A DNA stretch of 64,000 nucleotides from Obelidium mucronatum (taxonomy: Eukaryota; Chytridiomycota; Chytridiomycetes; Chytridiales; Chytriomycetaceae), in assembly GCA_025765595.1 (NCBI GenBank), contig JAIVFH010000023.1, positions 124,001 to 188,000 on the forward strand, given 5' to 3'. Of the stretch, positions 1 to 13,031 are shown piece by piece (the stretch's first letter is position 1; every line of letters begins with the position of its first letter). Both the position numbers and the translations under genes were made by a program. A model generated the notes under the pieces. It had not been told where the DNA came from, did no database searches, and saw only the letters and a program-made list of their open reading frames with translations.

Positions 1-3000
1 CAAAGTATGATAAGTGTTAACTCCAGCGCTTTCAAATTCGTCCTGCTCTTTCACTGCCCATTCCAATTTGACTTTAGCGGTAGTGATTCCCTCATTCTTC
101 AAAACAATGGGCAATATCTGATGTGTTCCAACCAATAAACGCTTAAATTTTAGAAGAGGTATTCCGTTTTTGTTTTTCAATGCTGGTTTTTCAACTGCTA
201 CCCGAGGAAGGGTGCCTTCGCCTCTCAATTCAAACGCCAGTGTTTTGGATTTCGATTGATCGACATTCTCTACAGTAGCCTCGAATATTCCGGCATATGT
301 TTGAATAGAGGTTGGATGAAATGAGGCCGTTACATATTTATACTCATGTGCCGGAATTGTCAATTTCTTTGGTTCAACGTCAAAAGCAAAGTCAGCCGCT
401 AATGAAACAAAAAGATGAGCGAAAAAAATATTATGTCAAAAGATTTTCATAAATACCATCAGATTTTGTTTTTGATCTTGGTTTAGTGACGACGGAAATA
501 TCGCAAGGCACTTTGTAGGGGTTAGTGATTTTAAACCGAACTTGGGCCTGTTGTCCAGCGAGAAAAGCTCCAAAGTAAAACACTCTATCTTCTTCAGCAT
601 AAACGTTGGATTGAGTACTGAATAATTCCAGTCTTTTGCAGACCGTTTGCTCTTCAAAAATCGATGTAAAATCTGTAGTATTAATTCCAGGAATGCAGTC
701 TTCGGCTATCAAGCGGTATTCAATAACATCCATATAGTCATTGGGAGATCTATCAGATATATCAATAGCGACAGTTTCTTCAAAGCTTCCTGGGCTTTCC
801 GAGTGAAATTCAACAGTTACTTGATGTTTCGCACCAGGAGCAACAACACTAGATGTAGGAAACACTGTGAAGGCGCCGAAATTCGTTGCATCCGCCTGCT
901 TTACTACTTCTTTTCGGTTCATCACTTTAGGTTGTGGTGGCGGCGAAATTGGGCGAGGTGGACCTTTGGATGTTCTTGTTTGTGTCCGAAGCTTTTTGTC
1001 ACTCCCTGTCGTTGCTCCTTGGACAATTTTATAGACAGAATATTTGAAGTCGAATTCTCCCTGGTTTTCAATTGTGAACTGCCTGGATACTTTGCTTCCA
1101 TGAACCAAGGCACCAAAGTTTAGGTCTCTTACTGGGAGAATTGAGAACCTGCTGAATACAGATCTTACTTGCAACTTCACTGGAATAGTCGCAGTAACTT
1201 CGCCAGTTGAGGGTTCATAAAATTGGCATTTCAAATTACTGTTGTCCTTTACAAGCATTTCACGAGTTGCTTTAACAATAACTTGCACAGCAAAAGGTTT
1301 ATCAGAGGGTTGCATAATTCCTTGAGCTGGAAGTATTGTAAATATATCGGCAAGCTCTTTGGTTTCAAAGACAAAACGAAAGCCCTAGATATGACATGAA
1401 TTAGGGGTAGAAATTCAAAAAGGCACTTCCGGCATTGACTTACAACTTCGTATTTCCCTTTATTCTTGAGAGTGCAAACTTGCTTGCCTTCTTCCAATAC
1501 CTTAATGACACCGAAGTCCAGGCCACCTTCAAATCCTTTTGGAAAGTGAAGGTCCATGGCAATGTCATAGGCTTCTGCTGTTATTGTGATAGGCACTTCT
1601 TGGACCACACCTCCTATTTTCTCAGTGTCGGAAACTTCTAGCCGAATAGATCTTCTGCTAATTACAACCGGCTTTGTTCCTTTGAAATCAGCGCTAACTA
1701 TTTGCTCCAAGAATGGATCAATGGTGCCCTCTACGGGGAACACAGTAAACTCTTCACCCAACAGTTCCACCTGCACCAGCTTCCATCCTACTGGCATTGA
1801 AGTATTATTCTTAAGCTTGATTTCTCGTCTCTCTGTTCTTCCTAGAAGGAGTTTGTCAAATGTTAACTGCCGCTTATCAACTTCCAGCTCTGGCTTCACT
1901 CCAATACAAGAGATCTTGAACGTATAAGGCTCTGGATTATCCTTCACACAAAGTATAAGTGTATCTTCAAAGTAGTTGGCAGAACGTGGATATGCCCAGA
2001 TTGACAGGGTCTGTGATTGACCAGGAAGAATGTCCATAGTGGGTGGGTCCAAAAAAAAGACGTCTGACTTGAAGTCATTCTTAAGGCAAATAAAAATTTT
2101 GATTTCCTGCAGCATTGGGTTTGAAATATTCAGAATAGCCCGATTTTCGGGGAATCGCTCCAGGTATTTTTCTCGTGGTTTGCTGTACAGTAAAGGCCCA
2201 AATTCAAACGTTCCCGAGCTAGCAATAAACTCTCCGTGGCTAATATATCGCTCTTCTTTGGCTTTTTTCCATTTGGGGAATATTTTCTTGGGGTCATTTG
2301 CCATAATGGCATAACGACATGTTCCAACACATGGCATAGAATACTTTGCTCTAGATCCACTTATTTCAAACTGCAAAATCTGTTCGTATTTGCCTATTTC
2401 CGTTGAATTAAATTTGACGCATAGCTCTTTTCTCTCTTTTGGCGGAATGACCCAACGAAATTTAGTTGGGACTTCTTCGTCTTGCGCTACTTCATCTACT
2501 TGCTTAATCTCCTCGGCGGCGGCTTTTGCAGCAGCACCACGTGCTTTTTTTCCAACCGGAGGAGGCGGAACCACAGGCTGAATGGCTGCAACAGCTGTAC
2601 CAGACGACGATACCTCAACTTTGACAACACCATCGGCATTTTCTTTTGAATCTTCGTCATTTTCAGTAATATTTGGAGGCTGCAACTGGAAAAATTTTGT
2701 ACGATGTTGAGGTTCACGTTCGGGGGGAAAGATAATGATCTGCTCAAGATACGGTGGTGGGATTATGTCGGCTGGATCTTGCGTCTCTTCTTGGGTTTGA
2801 ATTACCGGAACAAATTCCAACATATTTTTGAAAACAGACTCTTGGTCAAGGTTGGCCAAAAGATCATGAAAAGTCACGCCACTAATTTCTTCCTGGCTGA
2901 ACACATCCCCATCGGGTGCCGTAGGAATCACAACAATTTCGGCAGGGGGTACGATTGAAGGTAGCTTGCCTTTGTCTTTTTCCTTTTCCCCAGCTTTGTC

Positions 3001-6000
3001 TTTTTCTTTCCCAACTGGCTTCTTTTCAATAGTGGCTGAAGATGGGATTGGTCGAGCGATAGATAGTTTTTCTATGTCTCTCAAAGCAGAAACAATAGTT
3101 TCCAAAGAGTTGTTGTATAGTTCAATTCGTTTGAGGGTCACTTCATTAACAAATGGCTCTCCTGCTTCGCTGAAAGGCGAATTGAACTCGTCATCGGCGA
3201 CCAGCTTGTCTTTTTCTGGCTTTAACTCCTTTGACTCCTTTTCCAGCAGTTTTTTCGCCGTTTTTGGAGACAGGGCGCCCTTTTCATTCTTGCCCCCCTT
3301 TGAATCTGACTTTCCAGGGGGTGCATTAGAGGACTTTTCTGGTTTACCATCAGGAGGTCTTGGCGTAACACGTTTTGGCCCTCCTTTTTTCTTTCCATTT
3401 TTCATGTGTTCTTCTTCGGCTTTTCTTTCTCCCATCCTCAGTGCCATTTCTTCTTCAAGTAACCGCCGTTCATTTTTTCGTTTGTCCTGAAGCTCTTTCA
3501 TTTTCTTTTTATATTTCATTAATGCCACGTCATAGTGCTCGCGTTCCGTTTCAGTCATGTTGTCGTACTCCTCCTCAGTAACGTCTTTCAAGTGAAGCGG
3601 ATCAAATTCATGGTCTCCAGTACCTTTCTGCAGCGCTGACTCTCTTTCGCGGATATGTATTACATCCAGGTTCAAATTCATCAAGATGATCTTCTTCTTG
3701 TCCCCAAATGCACGTAGAATAGACTTCATCAATGTGATAGAGTTGTGAGCATACTTAGACTCTAATCCATCAATTATGACGCCTTTAGCACAGTCGCTTT
3801 GTTGGAAACGAGCCCGTAGAATATCTGTCAATACATCTTCTGGAAGAGACTTATCGTCATGCGAGTGGTCAGGATCTCTTTTCGACTCGTCAACAATGGC
3901 CACATTGCGCTGCATAATCGAAACTCTTTCATCCACACGAATCAGGCTATCTCGTTTCCCAGCAAGTCGTTGATCCACCGATTCAATTGCTTCCACTACT
4001 TCGTCAATTTTAAGACTGGCAAAATCAAATTGTGACTGAAGCCGCTTTGCTTGAGTTGTTTTTCCAGAGAATGGTGGACCATATATGATAATGCCAAATG
4101 CAGGCTCATGGAGGGTATCAGATGCTCCTGGAGACCGCATATTCGCCCGTGGGGCGTCAACAAGTTCCCCAACGCCAGCGACTTCCATCACCCCCTTGTT
4201 TGGCGCATTATTGCTTTCCGGAAGCTGGACTGAGGTAGCACTTTTCTTTTGCATGTTTGCCTTTGCAGAATCAATAATGAATTCGGGCAGCCCCTGCCCT
4301 GGATCTCGCGGAGGCAAAAATAGCAAGTTGCCTTCATAGCCATCAACAAATCTCAACAATTCTTCCTCCTCCTCGTAGGTTTGGCTGTTGCGCTTTTCTT
4401 TAGTAATCCCGGCCTTGAAAAAGAAACCAGACTTACTCAAATTCCAAGGAGTAAATCTCAATGGGATAGTTTGTTGGGTTATAAATTGTAAACTTTCCCT
4501 CCGTACCATCTGCGCAAGGCAGAATGGGCCCAAGCGTCAAAGATTCCGGCTCAAATTGAATTGTCGGCTTGACACCCTTTCCTCGAAGATGTATCGGAAT
4601 GGCTTGATTATTCATGTTGATTTTCATTGGAATGACGGTTTCATAATCCTTTTCCTCCGTCGCCGAGAATCTAATATTCAATAGTATCCTCTCCCCTGGT
4701 TGCAAAGAACCAGATTTAGGAACAAACTCGAACTCTTTCAAGATAGAATGCGGCCCTTTTCTTTTAAGTCCCGGTTTATCAGCGGCAGTGTTGAACTTAG
4801 ATTGTACTGTATCATGGTGTGGAATTTGGGTTGTCCATTCACAAGGTACTGAGTTTTTGTTGTGCAATTGTATTGATGCCGTCTTTCTAAGGCCACAGAG
4901 CACTTCTCCAAAATCAATTTCATTGCACGATAAATGAAGATCCGGAAGTGTCACATCGGCTTGCAGAGTCAATAGAGTGGTAGGACCTCCTTGAACATTG
5001 ATGGGGAGATCAAGTTGAACAATACCAATGGTTTGACTTCTAGCCTGAAATGTGACAGTGAATTCTACCGATTCGTAGTGAGGTTTTCCTGGTAAGAGTT
5101 TGACTCGATCTGGCTCAATAGAAAAGCCAGTTCCCAACAAAACATTTTTGTCAAATTGAAAGGAGATTGGATGGACACTGCGGTTGGTAAGCTTAAAGGT
5201 CTTCTTCTTAATAGTATTCCGGATTACATTGCCGAAGCTACACAGGTAGTTAGTGAGAACTACATTGGAAGATTCATAAATCGTATTGTTGGCTCTTTTG
5301 TCTTTCGATTTTTGAAGGCTTTTCGCAAGGAGAATAGTGGAACCAATAGTTTTGCTTTTTGGTATTAAGGGTCCCTTTCCTTTGATTTCTTCTGTCAACT
5401 CGCACAAAAACTTGTTTGTCTTTTCGCGGAGTAGAATTCTCTCAGCCTCCGCTTCTAATTCTGCCTCCAACAAGTCGTCCACCTTAACGTCTGTCTTTTC
5501 AACATTCGAAGCGGGCACAGCAGTGGGGATTTTTTTTTCTGGTACCGGTATCGCCATTTGTTTACTTTTGAGGAAGGTGTTTTTGACATCTGCAAGGGCT
5601 GAGTCGTACTTAACATCGGGAATACGTGGAATTGTCATATAGACCAACGGAAACATTCCACTTCCAGTTACACGAATTTTTAGGGGCTCAAACAGAGCGA
5701 TTTGAATATAGAAGTATTCGTCAACACTTTCAGGAACACAGCTACAAAATCTCACGCTAATTTTTTGTTTCCCATGGGGTACAATTGTTCCAGTCGACGG
5801 AGAAACCATAATTTTTTGCCAAAGGGAGCTATCAGGAAAGATTATTGTGTTGTAGTCGAACGTAACGTTTCCAGTATTGGTGATGTTGAGTTCTTGCTCC
5901 ACAATATCCTGATACATTCGGGTGCCGAACTCAAGCGATTGCTTATCAAACGTGTAGTCAACGATAGAAGCTTCCCCTTTCAAAAAGAGCTCATATTTTG

Positions 6001-9000
6001 GGCCCCCGGAGACGTCACAAATTGCTGTTGCAGCAAAATTCCCGTTTGGATGACCGAAAAATGACACTTCGACTGTTTCACTTTCTCCTTCCTGAAGTAC
6101 ACTACGCACTGGCAGTATGTCAAATACTTGAGAGATACAAATTTTCTGGACAGATTCGTCTCCATTAACCTTAACGGAGTCTTCCAAAAAGTACCAGTTA
6201 TATTCCACTGGCAAAGTACTGGTGTTTGTAATAACGAAGGATTTTCTTTGCTCGGTATTGTTTGGAATGCACCCGAAAAAAACTTCGGAAGTGCTGAACT
6301 TTGTGTTTGGAAAAGTGATTTCGCTGAAGAGCTCAATGAAGTCTTTCTGGGGATGTTCCGAATAAGTTATTCCAAGTTTGGCATGCTCTTTGCATGAAAC
6401 ACGATTGGTGTTGTATTGAGGATCATAGTTAACCTTTAAATCCAGAACTTCTCCTGGATTCAGCCGGCAATCAACTTCATTTGGCTCGATACTATATGGT
6501 ATCGGACATTTAAAGGATAGATGCAACGGAAGCAGGGAGGTATTTGTCAAAGTCAGTTTTTGAGACAACAGCGCAAAATCTTCGTCTCGAGTTTGGGCGG
6601 ATATGAACTTCAAAACTGCAGGATTCATATCAAGCAATGGATTTATGAAGTTGGCTGAAACACTGGCTTCGATGATGATCTTCCTGGCCGGATCTTTATC
6701 CAATGTCGCCTGACACGAAAGAGTCTCTTTACTGAAACAAGACTGGTTTGAATAGCCTTTAATCAAGATGATTTGCGAGCCGTTTGGTTTCAGGAGAAAG
6801 CGGCTAGGAATGACCTCAAACGTCGGGCCAATAATATTATCCAATCCTTTGTCCTTTTTCGAGAACTTGTCTTCGTCCCCCATCCAATGAAGTGTCTGTG
6901 AACGGCGCCCACGGTTAGTAAGCACAAATTCACGAGAGCATTCGCGGTTGCTGAACACATCATTGAAATTTATATTCTTCAGTGCTTCATCAAATGTGAT
7001 TGTCGATCCTTGGCCTCTTGCAACCAGCTGAACTTCATAAACACCGTCGGATTGAATCGACACCTTAAGAATATCGGTAAATTTAAGAGAATCGTCTAGG
7101 AAGGCTGTTGCGACAATATCCACACTATCCCCAGGAGCTATTGTTCCCGACATCGGCTCAATAGCAAAGCAAGACATATCACTGACGGTGCTACAATTGT
7201 AAATGGCCGAAATAGGGGAGTCATTCGTAAGGGTAAGTGTTGCGGTGGACTCTTTAAGCACTTGAACTTTCCCCCAATTCAATTCCATACTCGAAAAAAT
7301 AATGTTTGGACCAATTCCAACCGCAGAAATGTCCACAGCAAGAGGAACTTCCTCATTTCCTGTGATTCGAATAAATACCGGGAAGTTGATGAGGCCAAGC
7401 CGTTTGATTTGTACTGATATTTGAATAACTTCGGTTGAGTGCGGCATGATAACACCACTGCCATTCTGAGAAAAATATGCATAAACTGATTTAGCAGCTT
7501 CTTCTTGAGCCAGCAATTCGTATTTTGCTGGGAATGGAGTGTCGTTTCGCAGCTCTACGTTATTTTGATATGGAAATGACAAAAAGCAATCGTTGTAGTC
7601 AAGAACAGGCGTGATGAGAGTTATCTTAAAAGAAATATTAAACCTTAATAAATCCGTAAGATTTGGACTTACTTCGGGTACAAGGCTTTCTGCAAAAATA
7701 GAAAGCTGCTGAAGGGTTTCTCCAACTGATTCAATTTCCACAGATAAAGTTTCCATGTATTTTTTCAAATATCTTGGAGTGAAATGAACAGTAATCACCA
7801 TTTGGTCCTGAGGTGGAATGGTACCTTCATCAGGAGTTATTCGAAACTCCTGTATGGGCGCATCAGAATTTATTTTCAAGCGAAATCCCATTGGGATTAG
7901 AGATGTGTTGTGGATGACAAATTTTCTGCTTGTGGGGAAACCAAATGACAGTGACCCGAAATCAAGTTCGGGCACATCAAAATAAAAGGTCGGTCCAATA
8001 ATTTTCCCGTTCAGGGATAAGTACAGGTTTTCTGATGCTCCCTATATGCTAGTGAGTGGTAATTTCTAGTGCTATAATCTGCCAAACCTCTAACTCCCAT
8101 TCCAGCACTTCTGAAAATGTTCCCAAAACATCAGAGTTAAATGAGACTTGAATCAATTGCTGCTCGCCCACTCTTAGCACCCCAGCATCTGGAAGGAATT
8201 GGAATTTCGGACCAAATAAGCTGTCGGGCTTAATCAACCGGTAATTAAAATCAATTTCTCCCCGATTTTCCAAAAAAATCTAGTTTGTGGATTAGCAGTG
8301 GTTTGGAAATTCCGACAACGGCGTACCTCATGTTGATGATGAGTGTTGACAAATACTTCTTGTATGTCAATCGAAGAACAAGAGAATTTTCCTTTTGGCC
8401 CAATGCCTTCGCCCTTTGATTCAATCATTAAAATAAAATTCAGTTAGAGTTCAAGCTACCTTAAGCAATAGTGGCAATCGACTCTGTCTGCCAGTTACTT
8501 CGCAGTAAACATTTGTTGAATTCGATCCAGCTCTTTTCGGGTTGAAAACAATGAAAACATCAACATGAGAGTTGGGCCAGATAGTTCCTTCAATCGGTTG
8601 GATACAGAACTCGGAATCATTGACCAACAAAGGGTCATTCTCGATTTCACGGCGTTTATTCTGTTAGAGAGTATCGATTAAAGATTTGGCAGAACGAGCG
8701 TGTAAATTTCACCCACTTTGTATTTTTGAGTAAGAGGTGACAGATCACACAAAGCGAGGGATTGATTTGTAGACTTCGAATAGGATCAGGAAAAAATCCA
8801 AAGAAATGTTAAGGAACTGACCAACTGGTTGTAAAACGCCAAACAGTCTGCCTCCTCTTGTTTGTCAATCGCCAATTTTTTCTTTAATCTGTACTGCCTA
8901 TCTTCGGCACTCGTTCCAAACGTTTTCCACTGAAACTGAGTCTGTAAATCGTCATACCCTCATTAGAGCAGTTTTTTAATAACTTGTAAAAGTACCATTT

Positions 9001-10106
9001 TGTCCCCTCTGTTGAAGATCCGTATTTGTTTCATAGAGGACAATGTAATATATGTATTTTCCATCTTCAAGCTAGTTTTTTCAAGTCTAATATTGGCGTC
9101 TTCGGCATTTCCAGACAGAGTGACTCGTGTTATTTCGCCTGTATCGTACTTAACGAGAAGATCTTTGGTATAACTGCCGGCGGCCTGTATTAAGCAGCAT
9201 ATTTAACATTTGTGATGAACCTGATTCTTTTACCTCTGGCTTGAAATGAATATCAACTTGCATATTCTTTTTCACGTCCAAAAACCCTGATTCAGGGCTG
9301 GCTTCAAAAGGAGAACCGACGTCCATTACAAACTTTGCGGGTCGATTTCCAATATTTCTAATGAATAAAGTTTTGGTCGTTGTGTACCGAATAGGACAGT
9401 CCGAAAATGCAATTTTGTCTGGAAAGTCCAAGATTCCTGTGAACAGCAAAAGATGTAAAACCCCAGTTCTGGAACAATCACGTCTTGAAAACAGTAGACT
9501 AACCTCTTGCTCCATATGCTCTGATTGGAACCAGGAATTTTTCTCTTTCAGTGGCGCAAACTAGGTTGTACACATAATCCACGCGTTCTTCGGGCGTAAA
9601 CTTAAGCAGAAACTGCGCTTCCATTCCAGGAGCAATTTTACCGGACTGTATAGAATCATTCTTGAGCCCAGTAATTGAAAAATGTGGATGGTTGATTGGC
9701 TCTAGTTTGATTCTCCTCGCAAACTGGAACAAGAATACTTTAAAAACAAGTATAAATTCAAAATCATCAATAGCAGTTGTACTTTATCGTTATTGCGAAA
9801 GGCGATTACGACTTCGTATGTGGTAAAAGGCTCATAACTTTGCAAAATAACTTCTGTTGGCCGTGGCTCAAATAGCGGCCGATCGATTGATACTTCCGAG
9901 GCCTTTTTTGTTGTAAATGCTTAACGGTAGTTTGGGATTTGGAGTCGGCAGAAGTGGCTTACCTTTGAAAGTGAATCTCCAACTAAGTCCACAATCCGAG
10001 GAGCTTTCGAAGAGCTGTGGTCAAAAGCCGCACTAATAAGGCGTTCTTCTACGGTCTGGGATCGTATTGAAATGTACTCAGACGGACGCGGATACAAATT
10101 CTGCAT
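1..10106 (-). CDS. HYDIN: HYDIN-type ciliary central-pair protein (3' end outside window)
   Basis: Giant axonemal protein; in known homologues it sits on the C2 microtubule of the flagellar central pair and is needed for beating. My exon model, read from the right, is 9963-10106, 9783-9902, 9504-9723, 9234-9436, 8996-9184, 8822-8941, 8717-8773, 8460-8660, 8327-8413, 8088-8279, 4437-8041, 1444-4384, 457-1384 and 1-398. This gives 3135 codons and the frame is still open at base 1. Many ASH/MSP-like immunoglobulin repeats are visible. Phrases typical of the family include GEGIGPKG and an acidic stretch leading to FLPPRDPGQG. A nucleoside-kinase-like insert with Walker A GPPFSGKTTQ is encoded near 4030-4090, followed by Lys/Glu-rich linkers, as in animal HYDIN. 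The start is the first ATG in frame, at 10106; only 75 bp separate it from the next gene's stop. All 13 junctions keep frame, so the model is internally consistent. Confidence 0.93.
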
Positions 10107-10181
10107 CTGCCTTTGAGCTGACAATTTTGTGTTTATTTTTTGAAAATATTCTTAAAAACTTCAAATGAAAATTCGCCCGGT

Positions 10182-11339
10182 TTATTCCACTTCCCGTATT
10201 CCAGGATCTTCTGTGGAATCGGTCTGGGTGATTTTCTCGTCGCTTTTGTTGGCCAAGTCCCACAGAGATAAGGGATGCTCACTCAAGCAATCGCGAGGAA
10301 ACATTCCAAGCTGGTCTTCAGCTCCATCTACGAAACCTTCGCACCAACAATCATTGAAAACTTGGTAGACGTGAACAATGTCATCAATATTCAGACTGAG
10401 CTCATCGTCTTGTTGTGGAATCCACGGCTTTTCTACTTTAAACCTCATTACTTTTGCAGACAGCATAGATACGGAGGTTGTTGAAGTATGCGAACTCTTG
10501 TAATTGAAATCGAACTCCCCGAGCTTGTCAGGAAGCGCAGCTTGAAGCAATTCAGTGACTGAAGAAGCCTCTTCGGCTTGAGAGGAACGGGAGGCGGTGT
10601 TAGATTGAAGAGATGAATTGGTTTTAAGCGCATTTGATTGAGTACTGCTTGTTTCACTGTTTCGACTTGGCCTGGACTCTTCTCCACTTCGATAAATAGT
10701 TATTGCCGGCACATCTCCCACATCAACTTCCATTTCAGATAAATGGGTTGATAAAACATCTTCCATTTGAATTGGGGGAGTGGCTGAAGTTTTCTCTGTA
10801 GTATTGATGGAATAAAGACTGATGGTTCTTTTGTTGGGAGACGCTTCTTGTACACCGTCGTCTATTGATTGGGATTCATAGAGCTCGCTACAATCGGAGA
10901 CTTCCGATGCCTCGTGAATATGCATGTTGACGTTAGCTCCAGATCTGATTCTTTTCATATTCGAGAGCGGTGGTGGTCTTTCTGTCTGATATTGTTCTGG
11001 GAAAGTTAATGATTGTCGGGACAACGGGGCAACTTTTGTTGTCTTAAATACTAGATCTTCTTGCATTCTTTCTTTGGCATTTTGCACTTGATTGATTTGC
11101 TTGGTCTGATAGCGACGAACAAAGAGAAAAACCGAAGCAACAATCCCAACAGCAACTATTCCAGCTCCTAGAGAAGTAACAGAAATGTTGGATTGTGGCA
11201 GAAATGGCGTATTTTGGCTTGGGTCCATTGCGAGGGAGTTCTGATCCCTGGGTATTGTATGGCCAGAATCTAGGCTGGTTTCCGCACTTTCTATCTCCAA
11301 CTGGGAATAGGGATTGTTAGGCAGAAAGTATGGCGGCAT
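10182..11339 (-). CDS. single-pass membrane protein with C-terminal SH3 domain (copy 1)
   Basis: Predicted 385-aa protein. It has a short extracellular N-terminus starting MPPYFLPNN and one membrane span (about residues 60-80, rich in G/A/V/I, followed by FVRRYQTK). A Ser/Thr-rich cytoplasmic tail leads to an SH3 domain near residues 300-360, with the core VEKPWIPQQDDELSL and the MFPRDC end of the fold. No intron is needed. Topology recalls yeast Fus1-type SH3 membrane scaffolds that place signalling or cell-fusion components at the cortex, but that is only an analogy. The start chosen is the first true ATG; upstream in-frame codons use TTG. It is adjacent to and clearly paralogous with the gene at 11454-12836. 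Confidence 0.8.
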   Translation of the reverse strand: MPPYFLPNNPYSQLEIESAETSLDSGHTIPRDQNSLAMDPSQNTPFLPQSNISVTSLGAGIVAVGIVASVFLFVRRYQTKQINQVQNAKERMQEDLVFKTTKVAPLSRQSLTFPEQYQTERPPPLSNMKRIRSGANVNMHIHEASEVSDCSELYESQSIDDGVQEASPNKRTISLYSINTTEKTSATPPIQMEDVLSTHLSEMEVDVGDVPAITIYRSGEESRPSRNSETSSTQSNALKTNSSLQSNTASRSSQAEEASSVTELLQAALPDKLGEFDFNYKSSHTSTTSVSMLSAKVMRFKVEKPWIPQQDDELSLNIDDIVHVYQVFNDCWCEGFVDGAEDQLGMFPRDCLSEHPLSLWDLANKSDEKITQTDSTEDPGIREVE

Positions 11340-11453
11340 GATATGTTTCGAGCGTTCTTTGTGATTGTGTCGGATTTGCAAAAAAAACAAGAACTAAAAT
11401 TTTTTTCCTTTTTCTTGAACTATTGAAAATAAAAAAATAACAAGCAAATTCAA

Positions 11454-12836
11454 TCAATCATCTCCCAAAAAGCGGGAGCGTGGTGTATCGAATCCATCAG
11501 GTACATCTTCTTCCAGCTCCGGAAATGTTGTTGCTTTTGGTGTCTCGTCCACATCCACTTCTTTTGGAGTTTCTAATGAGACATCAACCATTTCCAGGGG
11601 GGGTCTGTCAACGTCGTCTAATCTAGCGTTTTTTAGGGCAAGCATTTGCTTTTCAGTATCCGCAACAGCTTCGGAACTCATAGCGGCTTTGATTCCTCCA
11701 TCATGCTCATATTCTTTGTCCAAATCTCCAATCGAAAGTGCAAATTCGCCCAAACAAACGCGTGGAAACATACCCTCTTCGTCTTCTGACCCATCAACAC
11801 ACCCTTCGCACCAGCCATCCTTGTAAGTTTGATAAACATGGACAATTTCTCCTACATGCAAATCCAACTCGTCGAATCGCTGTGGAATCCATGGCTCTAC
11901 TACTTTGTATCGCAACACCTTTGATGAAGAAACTGAAACCGAAGTCATACTGCTGTTAGCACTCTCAAAAATTCCTTGAGATGCCCCAAGAAATGCGCTT
12001 GATCCTGCATATGAATTCGCAATGGATTTTGCCAGTTTGTTTTCACCATTATGGAGAGTATTTTCGATCTCATCTGATATTTCATCTGAGATGTGTGGCA
12101 TGGCTCCAGCAGCACCTTTAAGTGACGGTCGATTCTGTTGGATGACTTGGTTCGGTGCGATATCAAGCGTTATGCTGTGCTTCCGTCTTGGTGCTTGAAT
12201 AATTTTACGTGGTATATATTCGCTTTCATGGTATTCAAGATTTAGGTTGTTATCCTGCTGGGCGTCAGCTGTCGAGATTGGTGCGAGAGTCGGGGGGGTG
12301 TTTCGTGTTGATTGTGAAATGTTCGTGAGAATTGGAGTAAGCTGAACCTTACCAGGGCTTTTTAACATATCAAAAGATGTTTGGTTCAACGGCTGAGGAA
12401 ACTTTGTGGCACCCTGTCTATCCTGAAAGATGAGCGGTGGTGTTGCATTGTGGCCAATATTCACTGCCGCCGTTGTACTCTTCAAAATATTTTGCGGCAA
12501 TTTGAAGTTTTCTTCGATTTCGGCAATGTAGCCTCGCTTGACTTTTTCTACGTGTGGGTCGGTTTCGTAATGGTCTTCCAATGGCCGTTTGTAGCCGAAC
12601 TTTGCAAACAAAAGTGCCCCCACGGCCACAAGTGCAAATACTCCCGCACCAATTGGTATAACACTACTGCTTGTTGTTGTATCAGAGCTTGAGTCCACTG
12701 ACGCTCCAGGTAACCCTCCAAACTGTGGGTAGGTGACATCTGGAGCTCGTTTCACCAGCGACTCGAAAAAGGGATTGCCAAATACTGGAATTGGATCAGT
12801 ATCTCTTCTGCGCTTCACTGGAACACTAGGGGGCAT
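11454..12836 (-). CDS. single-pass membrane protein with C-terminal SH3 domain (copy 2)
   Basis: Predicted 460-aa paralogue of the neighbouring gene. It also begins MPP and has a short N-terminal outer segment, then one hydrophobic span around residues 55-80 followed by FAKFGYKRP. A long low-complexity cytoplasmic tail carries an SH3 domain at about residues 320-380, with VVEPWIPQRFDELDLHVGE and MFPRVCLGE. An acidic Pro/Asp-rich tail follows the SH3 domain. It is intron-less. The two copies share the SH3 region and topology while the linkers have diverged, which is what an old tandem duplication followed by linker drift would give. Probably a membrane scaffold binding proline-rich partners; the partner is unknown. 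Confidence 0.8.
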   Translation of the reverse strand: MPPSVPVKRRRDTDPIPVFGNPFFESLVKRAPDVTYPQFGGLPGASVDSSSDTTTSSSVIPIGAGVFALVAVGALLFAKFGYKRPLEDHYETDPHVEKVKRGYIAEIEENFKLPQNILKSTTAAVNIGHNATPPLIFQDRQGATKFPQPLNQTSFDMLKSPGKVQLTPILTNISQSTRNTPPTLAPISTADAQQDNNLNLEYHESEYIPRKIIQAPRRKHSITLDIAPNQVIQQNRPSLKGAAGAMPHISDEISDEIENTLHNGENKLAKSIANSYAGSSAFLGASQGIFESANSSMTSVSVSSSKVLRYKVVEPWIPQRFDELDLHVGEIVHVYQTYKDGWCEGCVDGSEDEEGMFPRVCLGEFALSIGDLDKEYEHDGGIKAAMSSEAVADTEKQMLALKNARLDDVDRPPLEMVDVSLETPKEVDVDETPKATTFPELEEDVPDGFDTPRSRFLGDD

Positions 12837-13031
12837 TTTGAATGTCTTTGCGTGTGAAACAATAAACACAAAGACAAAGACTTCGACAATAGAGTTACGC
12901 GTAACAAAGGAAGCCCATTGTCTTCTCAATGCGAATGAGATTCTCAAGATCGGCTCGATTTGTCATTCAAAGAGGTCTTATTCATTTCACAAAAAAATAA
13001 TGGTATGGGGTTGAGTGGGCAAGGAGGTATT

